Shown here: positions 1 to 8,714 of the stretch, piece by piece | Layout of the letters: the number at the start of each line of letters is the position of its first letter | Numbering within the stretch: position 1 is the stretch's first letter | DNA from: an uncultured Prevotella sp. | GTDB taxonomy: Bacteria > Bacteroidota > Bacteroidia > Bacteroidales > Bacteroidaceae | Direction of reading: 5' to 3' | Assembly (NCBI GenBank): GCA_900553285.1 | Contig: USCX01000018.1 | Coordinates: 1 to 17,133 of the forward strand | DNA: 17,133 bases | The notes under the pieces: model-generated | What the model saw: only the letters and a program-made list of their open reading frames with translations | Told to the model about the DNA's origin: nothing | Databases searched by the model: none | Translations under genes and position numbers: made by a program

Positions 1-145
1 TCCCGATTCCGGCTGGGGCCATAACTTCGGCTATCCCACGGCTGCCCATCGTGAAGCCATCCGTCGGTGTGGCGTCACGCCTTATCACCGTTTGACTTTC
101 AACTTGACTGGCAGCGAAAAGGCAGGCGGCACCGAGGCAGAATAG
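1..145 (+). CDS. rnhB: Ribonuclease HII, C-terminal part (5' end outside window)
   Basis: RNase HII cleaves the RNA strand of RNA-DNA hybrids and removes single ribonucleotides misincorporated into DNA. Only the last 47 codons are present, read in the frame starting at base 2 and ending at TAG 143-145. The visible segment GYPTAAHREAIRRCG followed by TPYHRLTFNL matches the conserved C-terminal block of the family (GYPT-x2-H-x2-A-[IL], then [ST]P-x-HR-x-[ST]F). A short polar tail follows. The catalytic acidic residues lie upstream and cannot be checked. The identification rests on this single block, but the block is distinctive. About 170 bases separate it from topA on the same strand. Confidence 0.85.
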   Translation, partial: PDSGWGHNFGYPTAAHREAIRRCGVTPYHRLTFNLTGSEKAGGTEAE

Positions 146-277
146 CCAAGGTTCACGTGTCTTGTGTCCGGCTGTCAGTGAAGCCGTCGTCGGCGTGGTC
201 ATGGCTCTTGTCAGTCTGAAAAAAGGCTGCGGTAAACTTTCTATATTATTAATGTGTGCCCGCGCGTTTTTTTTTCC

Positions 278-285
278 TACTTTTG
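278..285 (+). promoter_or_regulatory. Candidate -7 promoter element for topA
   Basis: TACTTTTG matches the Bacteroidota -7 consensus TAnnTTTG exactly and lies 29 bases before the chosen topA ATG. No good -33 TTTG is present at the 19-21 base spacing; the bases there read roughly GTGT. It could be a weak promoter giving topA-aroK-speA a start independent of rnhB. The same octamer occurs, on the minus strand, before the tRNA and murG. Confidence 0.45.
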
Positions 286-314
286 CGCGCAGAAAAGTAA
301 AAGACGAGAGTTCC

Positions 315-2654
315 ATGAGCAAGAACTTGGTGATTGTCGAGTCGCCCGCGAAGGCGAAAACGATAGAGAAATTTCTGGGCAAAGACTATAAAGTCATGTC
401 CAGTTATGGTCATATCCGCGACTTAAAGAAGAAAAACTTTGGCGTGGACCTGGAAACGTTTGAGCCAGAATATGAAATTCCTGCGGATAAGCAGAAAGTA
501 GTGGGCGAACTGAGAAAACAGGCAAAAGAGTCGGATACCGTTTGGCTGGCTTCTGATGAGGACCGCGAGGGAGAAGCCATTGCATGGCATCTTGCGGAAG
601 TTCTCGGACTCGACTTGAAAGAATCGAAACGGATTGTTTTCCATGAGATTACGAAGCCGGCCATTCTTGCTGCCATCGCCCACCCGCGTCACATCGACCT
701 CAATTTGGTAGACGCGCAGCAGGCTCGTCGTGTGCTCGACCGCTTGGTCGGTTTTAAGTTGTCTCCGGTGTTATGGCGCAAGGTTCGTCCGAATCTTTCG
801 GCCGGGCGGGTGCAGAGCGTAGCCGTTCGCCTGATTGTCGAGCGAGAGCGAGAGATAGCACAGTTCAAGCCGGACGCCGCCTATCGAGTGACGGCTGTGT
901 TCCGGGTGCCGACGGCCGGTGGTGACGTCGTTTCGTTGAAAGCCGATCTGTCGACACGCTTCAAAACAGAAGAGGAGGCTGCACATTTTCTCAATACCTG
1001 CAAGACGGCGCATTTTACGATATCGAGTATTGTCATGCGGCCCACGAAGCGCACACCGGCGCCCCCGTTTACGACCTCGACCTTGCAGCAGGAGGCTGCC
1101 CGTAAGTTGGGCTTCCCAGTGGCCTTGACCATGCGCGTGGCGCAGAGCCTGTACGAATCGGGTTTGATAACGTACATGCGAACGGATTCAATGAACCTTT
1201 CAACGCTCTGTCTGAACAGTTGTGGTTCTGTCATTGAGGCCCAGATGGGGGCGGAATACCATCAGCTCCGTCATTATCATACGCACACCAAGGGTGCACA
1301 GGAAGCACACGAAGCCATTCGCCCGACGGACATGGCTCGTGAGACGATCAGCGGGACGCCGCAAGAAAGAAGGTTGTACCAGCTTATCTGGAAGCGCACG
1401 TTAGCTTGCCAGATGGCCGATGCCCGTTTGGAAAAAACGGTGATTAATATCGACGTGGACGGCTCTGATTACCAGTTTGTCGCTACGGGCGAGGTGGTGA
1501 AGTTCGATGGTTTTCTTCGTGTTTACATGGAGTCGCACGACAACGACGCCGAAAATGAGGAAGACGGAGGCCTGCTTCCCCCGGTGAGTGAGGGGCAGCA
1601 GCTCGAACGCGAAGAAATCGTGGCGCAGGAGCGTTTCACACAACAACCTTCGCGTTACACTGAGGCCTCGCTCGTGCACAAGCTCGAAGAACTGGGCATC
1701 GGAAGACCATCTACCTACGCACCGACCATATCGACGATACAACAGCGCGAATATGTCGTAAAAGCCGACAAAGAAGGCTCGCCACGCCAGTTCCACCAAC
1801 TGACGCTCGTGGGAGACGAAGTGACGGCTGAGACCAAAACCGAGATGGTCGGAGCGGAGAAGAACAAACTCGTGCCGACGGATACGGGTATCGTGGTCAA
1901 TGACTTTCTTATGGCCTATTTCCCCGACATCATGGATTACAACTTCACAGCCAATATCGAGAAACAGTTTGATGATGTGGCTGAGGGGAAAAAGAATTGG
2001 ACCGATCTCATGCATCGCTTTTACGACGATTTTGAACCGCAGGTCGAAAAGACCTTGGCGGAAAAGAGTGAGCACAAAGTGGGCGAACGGATGTTAGGCA
2101 CAGACCCTTCGAGCGGTGAGCCCGTGTCCGTCAAGATTGGCCGTTATGGGCCTATGGCGCAGATTGGTGAAGCCGGCACTGGGAAAAAACCGCGTTTCGC
2201 TACGTTGAAACCCGATCAAAGCCTTGAAAGTGTGACGCTCGAAGAGGTGCTTGATCTTTTCAAACTCCCCCGTAATCTGGGCGAGTTCGAAGGAAAAGCC
2301 GTCGTGGTGAATGCCGGGCGTTTTGGGCCTTATGTTCAACATGCTGGCAAGTTCGTGTCTATACCCAAGGAGACCGACCCGTTGTCAGTTACGCTCGATG
2401 AGGCTGTCGCGCTGATCGAAGCCAAGCGCAAAGCGGAAGCCGAACGCCACATAAAGACGTTTGAAGAAGAGGCCGAGATGGAAATACTCAACGGGCGTTT
2501 CGGACCCTATATTGCTTACAAGGGGAAAAACTATAAACTCCCCAAGGACGTCGTCGAGCGCGCTAAAGATCTGACTTACGACGAATGTAAGCATATAATC
2601 TCTGCAGAGGCAGACAAACCGGCCCGTCCGTCGCGGCGTCGCCGTAAAGCGTAA
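315..2654 (+). CDS. topA: DNA topoisomerase I (type IA)
   Basis: A 779-residue enzyme that relaxes negatively supercoiled DNA by cutting one strand through a tyrosine-DNA bond. The N-terminal Toprim domain shows VIVESPAKAKTIEKFLG with Glu9, and the acidic triad D81-x-D83-x-E85 in the SDEDREGE motif. The active-site tyrosine is Tyr287 in GLITYMRTDS. The C-terminal third carries three Toprim C-terminal repeats of the GR[FY]GP type (around IGRYGPMAQ, GRFGPYVQH and GRFGPYIAY) instead of the zinc fingers of E. coli TopA, and ends in a basic RRRRK tail. The frame stays open upstream to 162, but those residues resemble nothing, whereas the ATG at 315 begins exactly at the conserved MSKNLVIVESPAKA start. 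It is followed by aroK after a single base, so the two are probably cotranscribed. Confidence 0.97.
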   Translation: MSKNLVIVESPAKAKTIEKFLGKDYKVMSSYGHIRDLKKKNFGVDLETFEPEYEIPADKQKVVGELRKQAKESDTVWLASDEDREGEAIAWHLAEVLGLDLKESKRIVFHEITKPAILAAIAHPRHIDLNLVDAQQARRVLDRLVGFKLSPVLWRKVRPNLSAGRVQSVAVRLIVEREREIAQFKPDAAYRVTAVFRVPTAGGDVVSLKADLSTRFKTEEEAAHFLNTCKTAHFTISSIVMRPTKRTPAPPFTTSTLQQEAARKLGFPVALTMRVAQSLYESGLITYMRTDSMNLSTLCLNSCGSVIEAQMGAEYHQLRHYHTHTKGAQEAHEAIRPTDMARETISGTPQERRLYQLIWKRTLACQMADARLEKTVINIDVDGSDYQFVATGEVVKFDGFLRVYMESHDNDAENEEDGGLLPPVSEGQQLEREEIVAQERFTQQPSRYTEASLVHKLEELGIGRPSTYAPTISTIQQREYVVKADKEGSPRQFHQLTLVGDEVTAETKTEMVGAEKNKLVPTDTGIVVNDFLMAYFPDIMDYNFTANIEKQFDDVAEGKKNWTDLMHRFYDDFEPQVEKTLAEKSEHKVGERMLGTDPSSGEPVSVKIGRYGPMAQIGEAGTGKKPRFATLKPDQSLESVTLEEVLDLFKLPRNLGEFEGKAVVVNAGRFGPYVQHAGKFVSIPKETDPLSVTLDEAVALIEAKRKAEAERHIKTFEEEAEMEILNGRFGPYIAYKGKNYKLPKDVVERAKDLTYDECKHIISAEADKPARPSRRRRKA

Positions 2655-2655
2655 A

Positions 2656-3189
2656 ATGGTTATGAAGAGTATAATTCTTGTCGGTTATATGTGTGCGGGG
2701 AAGACGATTGTCGGTAAATCCCTCGGCAAGGCGCTCGGCCGCACCTTCTATGATCTCGATTGGTACGTCGAGGAACGATACCATAGCAAAGTGGCCCAGA
2801 TTTTTGCGGAACATGGCGAAAGTACATTCAGGGATATGGAACGGCGTATGCTCCATGAGGTCGCCGCGTTTGAGGACATCGTGTTGTCGTGCGGTGGAGG
2901 CACGCCGTGCTTCTTTGACAACATGGACTTCATGAATGCGAACGGCGACACGGTGTACCTCAAAGCCTCTCCCGAGACGCTTTTGAAACATATCGGCATG
3001 AGCCGCGGCGAACGTCCTTTGTTGAAGGGAAAGTCGCCCGAAGAATTACACGATTTCATCACCGTGCAACTGGCTGCGCGTGAGCCTTATTATTCGAAAG
3101 CCCGTTATGTCGTCGATATTGATGTGCTTGACAGTGCATCAAAAATAGACAATATCGTACAACGAATCAAGCAATACGTAAATCTATAA
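2656..3189 (+). CDS. aroK: Shikimate kinase
   Basis: Phosphorylates shikimate at the 3-hydroxyl with ATP, the fifth step of the shikimate pathway to chorismate and aromatic amino acids, in the cytosol. The 177 residues fit the family (about 170-180). Seen motifs are the Walker A loop GYMCAGKT (10-17), the shikimate-binding D33-x-D35 in FYDLD, Arg59 in the FRDME segment, the GGGTP loop (80-84), the lid arginine in GERPLL (120) and the adenine-loop R-x-P-Y-Y at 142-146. The start codon lies one base after the topA stop. A second in-frame ATG at 2662 would give a protein two residues shorter, and the choice between them cannot be settled here. A 23-base gap leads to speA. Confidence 0.95.
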   Translation: MVMKSIILVGYMCAGKTIVGKSLGKALGRTFYDLDWYVEERYHSKVAQIFAEHGESTFRDMERRMLHEVAAFEDIVLSCGGGTPCFFDNMDFMNANGDTVYLKASPETLLKHIGMSRGERPLLKGKSPEELHDFITVQLAAREPYYSKARYVVDIDVLDSASKIDNIVQRIKQYVNL

Positions 3190-3212
3190 TATAACCTCTC
3201 GACAGAAGAGAA

Positions 3213-5105
3213 ATGAGAAAATGGAGAATCGAAGACTCTGAGGAATTATACAATATCGGAGGATGGGGAGTCAGTTATTTCGGCATAAATGACAAAGGGC
3301 ACGTTTATGTGGCTCCCCGGAAAGACGGAGTGCAGGTCGACCTGAAAGAGCTGGTCGACGAACTGGCAATGCGCGACTTGTCGACTCCACTGCTGGTGAG
3401 GTTTCCCGACATTTTGGACAATCGCATCGAAAAAACGGCCGATTGTTTCAAACTTGCGGCCAAACAGTATAAGTTTCAGGCCGAGCACTTCATCATTTTC
3501 CCCATTAAGGTTAATCAGATGCGGCCGGTTGTGGAAGAGATTATCAGTCATGGGAAAAAATATAACCTTGGGCTGGAAGCGGGCTCCAAGCCGGAACTCC
3601 ATGCTGTCTTGGCGACCAATATGGACAGCGACAGCCTGATAATCTGCAACGGGCACAAAGATCAGAATTTCATAGAGCTGGCTTTATTGGCCCAGAAGAT
3701 GGGAAAACGTGTCTTTCTCGTTGTCGAAAAGCTCCCGGAGTTGCAAATCATAGCCCAAACGGCAGAAAAAATCGGCGTGCGGCCGAATCTGGGCATTCGC
3801 ATTAAACTGGCAGCGTCCGGGGCAGGGAAATGGGAGGAAAGCGGCGGCGATGCGTCTAAGTTCGGCTTGAATTCGAGCGAATTGCTTGAAGCCTTGCGCC
3901 TGTTGCGCGAAATGGACATGAAAGATTGCCTGAAACTTATTCATTTCCATATCGGCAGTCAAATTCCCAAGATACGCGCTATTTCTACCGCTTTGCGCGA
4001 GGCGGCCCAGTTTTACGTTCAACTTCACGCACTCGGCTTTTCGATTGAATTTGTCGATTGCGGAGGTGGTTTGGGCGTTGACTATGACGGCACTCGCTCG
4101 GCCAATTCCGGCAGTTCGGTCAATTATTCCATCCAGGAATACGTTAATGACTGTGTTTACACTTTTGTGGATGCGGCGGACAAAAACGGAATCCCTCATC
4201 CCAACATTATTACCGAAGGAGGGCGCTCGCTGACGGCCCATCACTCTGTCCTGATTCTCGATGTGCTCGAAAGTGTCAGCGTGCCGCAGATGGACGAAAA
4301 TTTTGAGGCGACGGAGGACGACCATCAACTCGTGCGCGATATGTCGGAAATATGGGATAAGCTGTCCCCCCGTTCTATGCTGGAAGACTGGCACGATGCC
4401 GAGCAGACCCGTGAGGAGGCTCTGGACTTGTTCAGCCATGGAATCATCGATTTGAAGACACGCGCGCAAATCGAGAGCCTTTATTGGAGCATTACGCGGG
4501 AGGTGAACGATCTCGTTCATCATCAGAAACACGTTCCGGACGAGCTCCGTAAACTCGATAAGCTGCTTGCTGACAAGTATTTCTGCAACTTTTCTCTCTT
4601 TCAGTCCCTTCCCGACTCTTGGGCGCTTGACCAGCTTTTCCCGATTATGCCTATCCAGCGTCTTGATGAGAAGCCGGATCGTCCGGCCACTTTGCAGGAT
4701 ATTACGTGCGACAGTGACGGGAAAATCACGAACTATGTGAATTCCGTGCAGCAGACCTCTTACTTGCCGCTTCATGCCATCAAGTCTGGCGAGCGTTATT
4801 ATATTGGTGTCTTCCTCGTGGGAGCCTATCAGGAAATCCTTGGTAATATGCATAATCTCTTCGGCGATACGAATGCGGTTCACGTGACGGTGGACGATTC
4901 GGGCTATACGATAGCCAAGACCATTGATGGTGAGACTGTGGCTGAAGTGCTTGATTACGTGCAGTACGATGCGAAGAAACTTGTCCGTCGCCTGGAATCC
5001 TGGGTCAGCAAGGCCGTGAAAGAAAATCGCATCACCGTGGAGGAGGGCAAGGAGTTCATAGCGAACTACCGTTCCGGATTATACGGCTACACTTATCTGG
5101 AATGA
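3213..5105 (+). CDS. speA: Biosynthetic arginine decarboxylase (PLP, fold III)
   Basis: Converts arginine to agmatine and CO2, the entry step of the agmatine route to putrescine and spermidine that Bacteroidales commonly use. The 630 residues are close to E. coli SpeA (658). The alanine-racemase-type barrel holds the PLP lysine in FPIKVNQ (Lys99), HFHIGSQ (244-250), the phosphate-binding GGGLG (284-288) and EGGRS (335-339). The beta domain holds the substrate-contacting cysteine in DITCDSDG (Cys499). A helical insertion between the two (about 360-460) is typical of SpeA and separates it from lysine and diaminopimelate decarboxylases. The ATG is preceded by AGAAGAGAA, a purine-rich ribosome site. 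It is the last gene of the topA-aroK-speA group; hairpins follow. Confidence 0.96.
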   Translation: MRKWRIEDSEELYNIGGWGVSYFGINDKGHVYVAPRKDGVQVDLKELVDELAMRDLSTPLLVRFPDILDNRIEKTADCFKLAAKQYKFQAEHFIIFPIKVNQMRPVVEEIISHGKKYNLGLEAGSKPELHAVLATNMDSDSLIICNGHKDQNFIELALLAQKMGKRVFLVVEKLPELQIIAQTAEKIGVRPNLGIRIKLAASGAGKWEESGGDASKFGLNSSELLEALRLLREMDMKDCLKLIHFHIGSQIPKIRAISTALREAAQFYVQLHALGFSIEFVDCGGGLGVDYDGTRSANSGSSVNYSIQEYVNDCVYTFVDAADKNGIPHPNIITEGGRSLTAHHSVLILDVLESVSVPQMDENFEATEDDHQLVRDMSEIWDKLSPRSMLEDWHDAEQTREEALDLFSHGIIDLKTRAQIESLYWSITREVNDLVHHQKHVPDELRKLDKLLADKYFCNFSLFQSLPDSWALDQLFPIMPIQRLDEKPDRPATLQDITCDSDGKITNYVNSVQQTSYLPLHAIKSGERYYIGVFLVGAYQEILGNMHNLFGDTNAVHVTVDDSGYTIAKTIDGETVAEVLDYVQYDAKKLVRRLESWVSKAVKENRITVEEGKEFIANYRSGLYGYTYLE

Positions 5106-5138
5106 TCCGGTCGCTTTGAGAGAGTAACAATAATGTGC

Positions 5139-5178
5139 CACGAACGGCCCGGAAACGCAGTTCTCCGGGCCGTTCGTG
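5139..5178. terminator. Strong hairpin between convergent speA and sufS
   Basis: CACGAACGGCCCGG (5139-5152) pairs perfectly with CCGGGCCGTTCGTG (5165-5178), 14 base pairs plus one A-T, around a loop of about ten bases. It starts 34 bases after the speA stop. No clean T run follows on either strand; the minus-strand side continues GCACATTATTGTTAC, which is only moderately T-rich. It is most likely a shared or bidirectional terminator for the two converging operons. Two weaker inverted repeats follow: ACGCTATG/CATAGCGT (5190-5197 with 5216-5223) and ACAGCCT/AGGCTGT (5248-5267). Confidence 0.6.
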
Positions 5179-5271
5179 CGTCATGGGCTACGCTATGCCT
5201 CTTGGGCGTCGGGGCCATAGCGTGGACGCATTCCGTGTTCGGGGCGGACAGCCTGTTACAAGGCTGTGGGT

Positions 5272-6486
5272 TTAGAACATCTTGCGTACGCGCTCGATGC
5301 CTTCGGCCAGATGATCGATTTCCTCGCGCGTGTTATAGAGGCCAAAGGAGGCGCGTACCATACCTTCCACACCGTAACGTTCCATCAGCGGTTGTGCACA
5401 ATGGTGTCCCGTACGGACGGCAATGCCCAGACGGTCGAGCAATGTGCCCATGTCAAGGTGATGGATACCTTCGACGTTGAAGGCTACTACTGCGTCTTTT
5501 TCCTTCGCTTGTCCGTAGAGGCGGAGCCCGGGAATAGCGGACAGCCGCTCCATGGCGTAGGCCGTCAGCCCGCGTTCGTGAGCGGCAATCTGGCTCATGC
5601 CGAGGCGGTCGACATAGTCCAAGGCTTTGGATAGCGCGTTTGAACCGACGTAGTCGGGTGTGCCTGCCTCGAATTTATATGGAAGCTGCTCGTAGGTGGT
5701 GTGCTCGAAGCTGACGTGTGAAATCATCTCCCCACCGCCCTGATAGGGTGGGAGCTTGTCGAGCCACGATTCGCGGCCGTAGAGCACGCCGATGCCCGTA
5801 GGGCCATAGACTTTGTGTCCGCTGAATGTAAGAAAATCACAGTCGATGTCGGTCACGTCGACCGGGAAATGAGGAACGCTTTGTGCGCCGTCGACGAGGA
5901 GGGGCACGTGGTGTGAGTGGGCAATGGCAGCCAGTTTCTTGACGGGGTTGATGGTGCCCAGCACGTTGCTGACGTGGGTCACTGCCACCAGGCGTGTGCG
6001 CGGACTGAACAGGCGTTCATAAGCTTCGAGGTCGAGTGTGCCCTCGTCGTGGATGGGGATGACCTTAATGACGATGCCCTTGCGGTCGCGGAGCATTTGC
6101 CACGGGACGATGTTTGAATGGTGTTCCATCGTGCTGATGATAACCTCGTCGCCGGCTTGCATGAACGCCTCGCCAAAACTGAACGCCACGAGGTTGAGGC
6201 TTTCTGTCGTGCCCCGTGTGAAAATGATTTCGTGGCTTGATCTCGCGCCGATAAAGCGGGCTGTGCGTTCGCGGGCCTGCTCGTGGAGTTCTGTGGCTTG
6301 TTGTGAGAGGAAATGAACGCCGCGGTGTACGTTGGCATTTACCGAATAGTATTCGTCGGCGATGGCTTCAACCACTTCGCGCGGCTTTTGTGTGGTGGCG
6401 GCGTTGTCCAGATAGACGAGCGGCCGGTCGTAGACCGTGCGGCTGAGTATGGGAAAGTCTTTTCTCGTTTCCAGTATGTCGTACAT
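5272..6486 (-). CDS. sufS: Cysteine desulfurase, SufS type (group II)
   Basis: A PLP enzyme that takes sulfur from cysteine, giving alanine and an enzyme-bound persulfide used in Fe-S cluster assembly. The 404 residues fit SufS. Seen are the start-region LDNAATTQKP, His123 in MEHHSN stacking over PLP, Asp199 and Gln202 in VDGAQS, the PLP lysine Lys225 in FSGHKVYGPTG, and the persulfide-forming Cys363 in RTGHHCAQPLM. The short Cys loop and the RTGHHCAQ context assign it to SufS rather than IscS or NifS. It is the last gene of sufC-sufD-sufS, 45 bases after sufD. No SufE or SufU partner gene lies in the window. Confidence 0.96.
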   Translation of the reverse strand: MYDILETRKDFPILSRTVYDRPLVYLDNAATTQKPREVVEAIADEYYSVNANVHRGVHFLSQQATELHEQARERTARFIGARSSHEIIFTRGTTESLNLVAFSFGEAFMQAGDEVIISTMEHHSNIVPWQMLRDRKGIVIKVIPIHDEGTLDLEAYERLFSPRTRLVAVTHVSNVLGTINPVKKLAAIAHSHHVPLLVDGAQSVPHFPVDVTDIDCDFLTFSGHKVYGPTGIGVLYGRESWLDKLPPYQGGGEMISHVSFEHTTYEQLPYKFEAGTPDYVGSNALSKALDYVDRLGMSQIAAHERGLTAYAMERLSAIPGLRLYGQAKEKDAVVAFNVEGIHHLDMGTLLDRLGIAVRTGHHCAQPLMERYGVEGMVRASFGLYNTREEIDHLAEGIERVRKMF

Positions 6487-6531
6487 AGGTCGCTTTTTTA
6501 GCCCCGGCAGGGCGGGATGGGGTGGAGAATT

Positions 6532-7878
6532 CTATTGCGGGCACATCGTGCAGCCTTCACAGTGGCGCAGCAGCCCGCGAAAACGCATCTCGACAAGATG
6601 GGCAAGGCGGTCGCGCAGCGGTTCGGGCTCCACGCGTCGGATGACGTCATTCACAAAGGCATGTTGCAGCAGGAGGCGTGCCTCGGCTTCGTCAATGCCC
6701 CGCTGGCGCATGTAGAAGAGGGCTTGTTCATCGAGCCGTCCGATGGTTGAGCCGTGGTTGCATTTGACATCGTCGGCATAGATTTCGAGAATCGGGCGTG
6801 TGTACATGCGGGTAGCAGGCGAGGTGCAGAGATTGGCGTTCGTTTCGTCCGATACGGTGTGCTGGGCTTTCTCCTGCACCAGAATGTGGCCGGCAAAGGC
6901 TCCCACCGCCTGGCCTTCGAGTACATACTTGTAGAGAAGGTTGCTGGTGCAGCCCTCGGCCGCATGTTCAACGAGCAGGTTGTTGTCGACATGTTGCTTG
7001 CTGTCGGCTATGACGCAGCTGTAGGCACAGGCCTCGGCGCCTTTGCCGACAAGGCGGATGTCGGTGCGGTTACGGGTCAGGCCCGCCATCAGGGTGATGC
7101 TGCCCAAAGTGAAACGGCTGTCCTCGTCTTGTCGGACATAGAGGTGGCTGAAACGTTGATTGTCCGGATGAGTCTCCTCAATAGAGTAAAGGTGGAGGCG
7201 GGCACTGCGTCCGACGAAGGTTTCGACCACTTGCGTGCTGACATAGCGGTGACGGTCGTCCGAATGGTCGCAGAAAAGGAGAGACAGTTCGGCGCCTTCT
7301 TCGGCAATGATAAGGACGCGACGCGTCGATAGCAGGTCGATTTGGGCCGCCGATACGTTGACGATTTGGATGGGGCGTTGACATTTGGTGCCGGCTGCGA
7401 CGTGGATGAACAGGCCGTCTTGGGCGAGCATCGTGTTGAGTGCGGTGAGGCCGTCTGCCGCCGTGTCTGCCAGATGCCCGTAGTGGTTGCGCATGAGGTC
7501 GGGAAAGCGGCGGGCCGCTTCACGGAGGGGGCATAGGGTGACGCCCTCGGGAAGTGGCGCATTGGTCGGGGCCGGAGGCATGACGCTGTCGTTGACGACG
7601 AAATAGAGGCTCGTGCTCAGATTGGGCACTTGGCAGCGGTAGGTGGCATACGGATTGACACCCGGAACGATGCGGGTGAGATTGAGTCCGTAGTCCGGCG
7701 CGAAAGCCATGCTGACGTCGGTGTATTTGCAGCGCTCGTCGCGGCGTGTGGGAAAACCCTTGTCGTCAAAATGGCGGCGTGCGTCCTCACGTGCGTCGTT
7801 GAGAATGTCGCAACTGTGGCGGAAGAGGGTGTCACGCTCCTTGTCGAAGAGTTCAAGGTACTGTTGTTCGGCCCTCAT
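6532..7878 (-). CDS. sufD: Fe-S cluster assembly protein SufD
   Basis: SufD is the beta-helix scaffold subunit that pairs with SufB and binds SufC in the SufBC2D complex, which assembles and delivers Fe-S clusters in the cytosol. The 448 residues are close to the family's usual length. The N-terminal part has the RRDERCKYTDVS segment typical of SufD. The C-terminal core holds KCNHGSTIGRLDEQALFYMRQRG, with His375 corresponding to the conserved cluster-site histidine, and the helical ARLLLQHAFVNDVI block. SufB features such as its catalytic cysteine region are not apparent and the length suits SufD. The extreme C terminus carries Cys440-x2-Cys443-x2-Cys446, absent from E. coli SufD. The start codon follows the sufC stop by three bases, implying translational coupling. 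Confidence 0.93.
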   Translation of the reverse strand: MRAEQQYLELFDKERDTLFRHSCDILNDAREDARRHFDDKGFPTRRDERCKYTDVSMAFAPDYGLNLTRIVPGVNPYATYRCQVPNLSTSLYFVVNDSVMPPAPTNAPLPEGVTLCPLREAARRFPDLMRNHYGHLADTAADGLTALNTMLAQDGLFIHVAAGTKCQRPIQIVNVSAAQIDLLSTRRVLIIAEEGAELSLLFCDHSDDRHRYVSTQVVETFVGRSARLHLYSIEETHPDNQRFSHLYVRQDEDSRFTLGSITLMAGLTRNRTDIRLVGKGAEACAYSCVIADSKQHVDNNLLVEHAAEGCTSNLLYKYVLEGQAVGAFAGHILVQEKAQHTVSDETNANLCTSPATRMYTRPILEIYADDVKCNHGSTIGRLDEQALFYMRQRGIDEAEARLLLQHAFVNDVIRRVEPEPLRDRLAHLVEMRFRGLLRHCEGCTMCPQ

Positions 7879-7881
7879 GGC

Positions 7882-8634
7882 TTATGCGTTTATTTCGTTT
7901 TTAATCCAGTCGAAACCTCGTTCCTCGATGGCGTAACCGAGTGAGGCGTCGCCGCTCTTGACGATACGGCCGTCGACGAGGACGTGCACAAAGTCGGGTT
8001 TCAGGTAGTCGAGCATACGTTGGTAGTGTGTGATGACAATGGCGCTTGTCTCCGGTGTGCGCAGTTGGTTGAACCCCTCGGCCACGATGCGCAGTGCGTC
8101 GACATCAAGGCCGGAGTCTGTTTCGTCGAGAATGCTCAATTTGGGTTCGAGCACGGCCATCTGGAAAATCTCGTTACGTTTTTTCTCGCCTCCGCTGAAA
8201 CCTTCGTTCACGCCGCGGCCCATGAAGTGGGCGTCTAATCCTACCAGTTTGCGTTTTTCGCGCAGGAGTTTCAGCAGTTCGCCGGCTGGAAGCGGGTCGA
8301 GGCCTTGGTATTTCCGCTTGGCGTTAAGGGCGGCACGCAGGAAGTTGGTCATCGAGACACCGGGGATTTCGACCGGCATTTGGAACGACATGAAGAGGCC
8401 TTCATGTGAGCGGTCTTCGGCCGGCAACGAGAGGAGGTTCTTGCCGTTGAAGGTAACGGAACCTTCGGTAACGGTGTACTTGGGATTGCCGACGAGCACG
8501 TTGCTCAATGTCGACTTGCCCGAACCGTTCGGCCCCATAAGGACGTGTACTTCGCCGTCGCCGATGGCCAGGTTGATGCCTTTCAGAATTTCTTTCCCCT
8601 CAACTGAGGCGTGTAAGTTCTTTATTTCTAACAT
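7882..8634 (-). CDS. sufC: Fe-S cluster assembly ATPase SufC
   Basis: An ABC-type ATPase, without membrane segments, that drives conformational change in the SufB-SufD scaffold. The 250 residues match the family. Seen in order: Walker A GPNGSGKST (34-42), Q-loop glutamine at 85 in FMSFQMP, the SufC-type signature GFSGGEKKRNEIFQM (145-159), Walker B LSILDE with Glu171, D-loop SGLD, and the H-loop histidine His203 in ITHYQRM. GEKKRNEIFQM is the form that distinguishes SufC from transporter ATPases. It is the first gene of the operon here: a promoter lies about 50 bases upstream and no sufB precedes it. Confidence 0.96.
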   Translation of the reverse strand: MLEIKNLHASVEGKEILKGINLAIGDGEVHVLMGPNGSGKSTLSNVLVGNPKYTVTEGSVTFNGKNLLSLPAEDRSHEGLFMSFQMPVEIPGVSMTNFLRAALNAKRKYQGLDPLPAGELLKLLREKRKLVGLDAHFMGRGVNEGFSGGEKKRNEIFQMAVLEPKLSILDETDSGLDVDALRIVAEGFNQLRTPETSAIVITHYQRMLDYLKPDFVHVLVDGRIVKSGDASLGYAIEERGFDWIKNEINA

Positions 8635-8683
8635 TTTGAATCGAAGTATGTGCCCACATTGGGGCAGGATGGAGTAAGTCAGG

Positions 8684-8714
8684 CAAAAATAACGTTTTTT
8701 CGTGAGGCGGGCAA
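8684..8714 (-). promoter_or_regulatory. Promoter of the sufCDS operon
   Basis: Read on the minus strand, TATTTTTG (8691 down to 8684) matches the -7 consensus TAnnTTTG. A TTG at 8714-8712 (within CTTGC) sits exactly 20 bases upstream, in the place of the -33 element. Transcription would begin near 8677, giving a leader of about 40 bases before the sufC ATG at 8634. This supports sufC as the first gene of the operon. Confidence 0.6.

Noticed and set aside
162..314. N-terminal extension of the topA frame by 51 codons
   Set aside because: The extra residues resemble no TopA, while MSKNLVIVESPAKA at 315 is the family's normal start; the extension also spans the candidate promoter.
3684..4883. 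399-codon frame antisense to speA
   Set aside because: Lies wholly inside a well-supported speA; its length follows from codon usage on the opposite strand and its sequence matches nothing I know.
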